This document shows positions 63,656-64,000 of a DNA stretch of 64,000 bases, piece by piece. Source of the DNA: Plantago major (taxonomy: Eukaryota > Streptophyta > Magnoliopsida > Lamiales > Plantaginaceae); NCBI GenBank assembly GCA_026545765.1, contig CM048844.1, positions 3,348,001-3,412,000 of the forward strand. Direction: 5' to 3'. The position numbers were made by a program, and so were the translations under genes. The notes beneath the pieces were generated by a model. The model saw nothing but the letters and a program-made list of their open reading frames with translations. It was not told the origin of the DNA and ran no database searches. Position 1 is the first letter of the stretch; each line of letters opens with the position of its first letter.

Positions 63656-64000
63656 TTTGACTTTGTGATAAATCAATCCCTTATTTATAGGAAACTAAAT
63701 CAAAATACTAATTCAAAACACACCATTATCAACACATTCACACGCCGAACGCCAGTTGAAACAAGCAAGCATCTGCTAATTGATACAAACATCTGCTGAT
63801 TGATGCAAGCATCATTATCACAATAATCAACCTTTTAGCTTCCTGCATCCTCCATTATCATTTTTTTTTATGTTCATGTTTCCTTATTGACATCGTACCT
63901 CCTTAACTTAATTCTATTGACATGTGTGCAATTAGTGTGTTACATTGAGTTATTTTTGTTTTCCTCATTCAAATCTGGATGCTTTCTTAATGATGCTTGA

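Larger units (their letters stand above)
62380..64000. other. Right-hand end, intergenic, repeats only
   Basis: No gene recognised. It contains a 59/67-bp tandem duplication (63177-63302) and an inverted-repeat element (63433-63655). The final 300 bp is AT-rich with no exon seen. Confidence 0.45.

Overview
This window reads as nuclear DNA of a flowering plant. It has AT-rich intergenic DNA, GT-AG introns, many short TA- and TAA-flanked MITEs, and plant-only gene families (GRAS, F-box/FBD, CC-NB-ARC, PATRONUS-type securin). The R1-like NLR and the overall gene makeup suggest an asterid eudicot, perhaps Lamiales; that placement is inference, not something I could test.

Left third (1-30.4 kb): five genes, all on the minus strand. 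They are the 5' part of a large low-complexity nuclear-type protein (1-2287, running off the window), an uncharacterised Ala/Lys-rich protein (11654-12715), organellar prolyl-tRNA synthetase in 11 coding exons (16398-20736), a PATRONUS/RSS1-type securin in 4 coding exons (21500-22495), and the GRAS regulator SCL8 (28323-30185, one exon). From memory, the Arabidopsis orthologues of SCL8, the organellar ProRS and a dentin-sialophosphoprotein-like gene are neighbours (At5g52510, 520, 530), so this looks like a conserved block with other genes between. The genes share no pathway; a plant gene order is not an operon.

Middle (30.5-44 kb): gene-poor. It holds a 2.0 kb PIF/Harbinger element with only a frameshifted ORF1 and no transposase (32657-34691), a 569 bp Harbinger-type MITE (41967-42535), Stowaway-type MITEs and simple repeats.

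Right third (44-64 kb): a tandem duplication of an F-box/LRR/FBD gene. Copy A (44988-48023) has good C-terminal exons but a broken first coding exon. Copy B (51398-53150) is a relic carrying a 514 bp solo LTR. To the right lie an intact two-exon C2-domain SRC2-like gene (+, 56879-58031) and a CC-NB-ARC-LRR gene (-, 59196-61142) that lacks the RNBS-A stretch and is followed by a detached 3' LRR fragment with an in-frame stop. The last 2.8 kb hold local tandem duplications and an inverted-repeat element.

Repeats are the main unexplained structure: at least nine Stowaway-like MITEs with two readable ends, five copies of one 108-135 bp TAA-flanked hairpin MITE within 15.2 kb, and several short degenerate tandem arrays. 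I found no tRNA or rRNA gene, no CRISPR array, and no clearly new biological system. The best leads are the transposase-less Harbinger element, the hairpin MITE family sitting at gene edges, the NLR without RNBS-A, and the decaying F-box pair.
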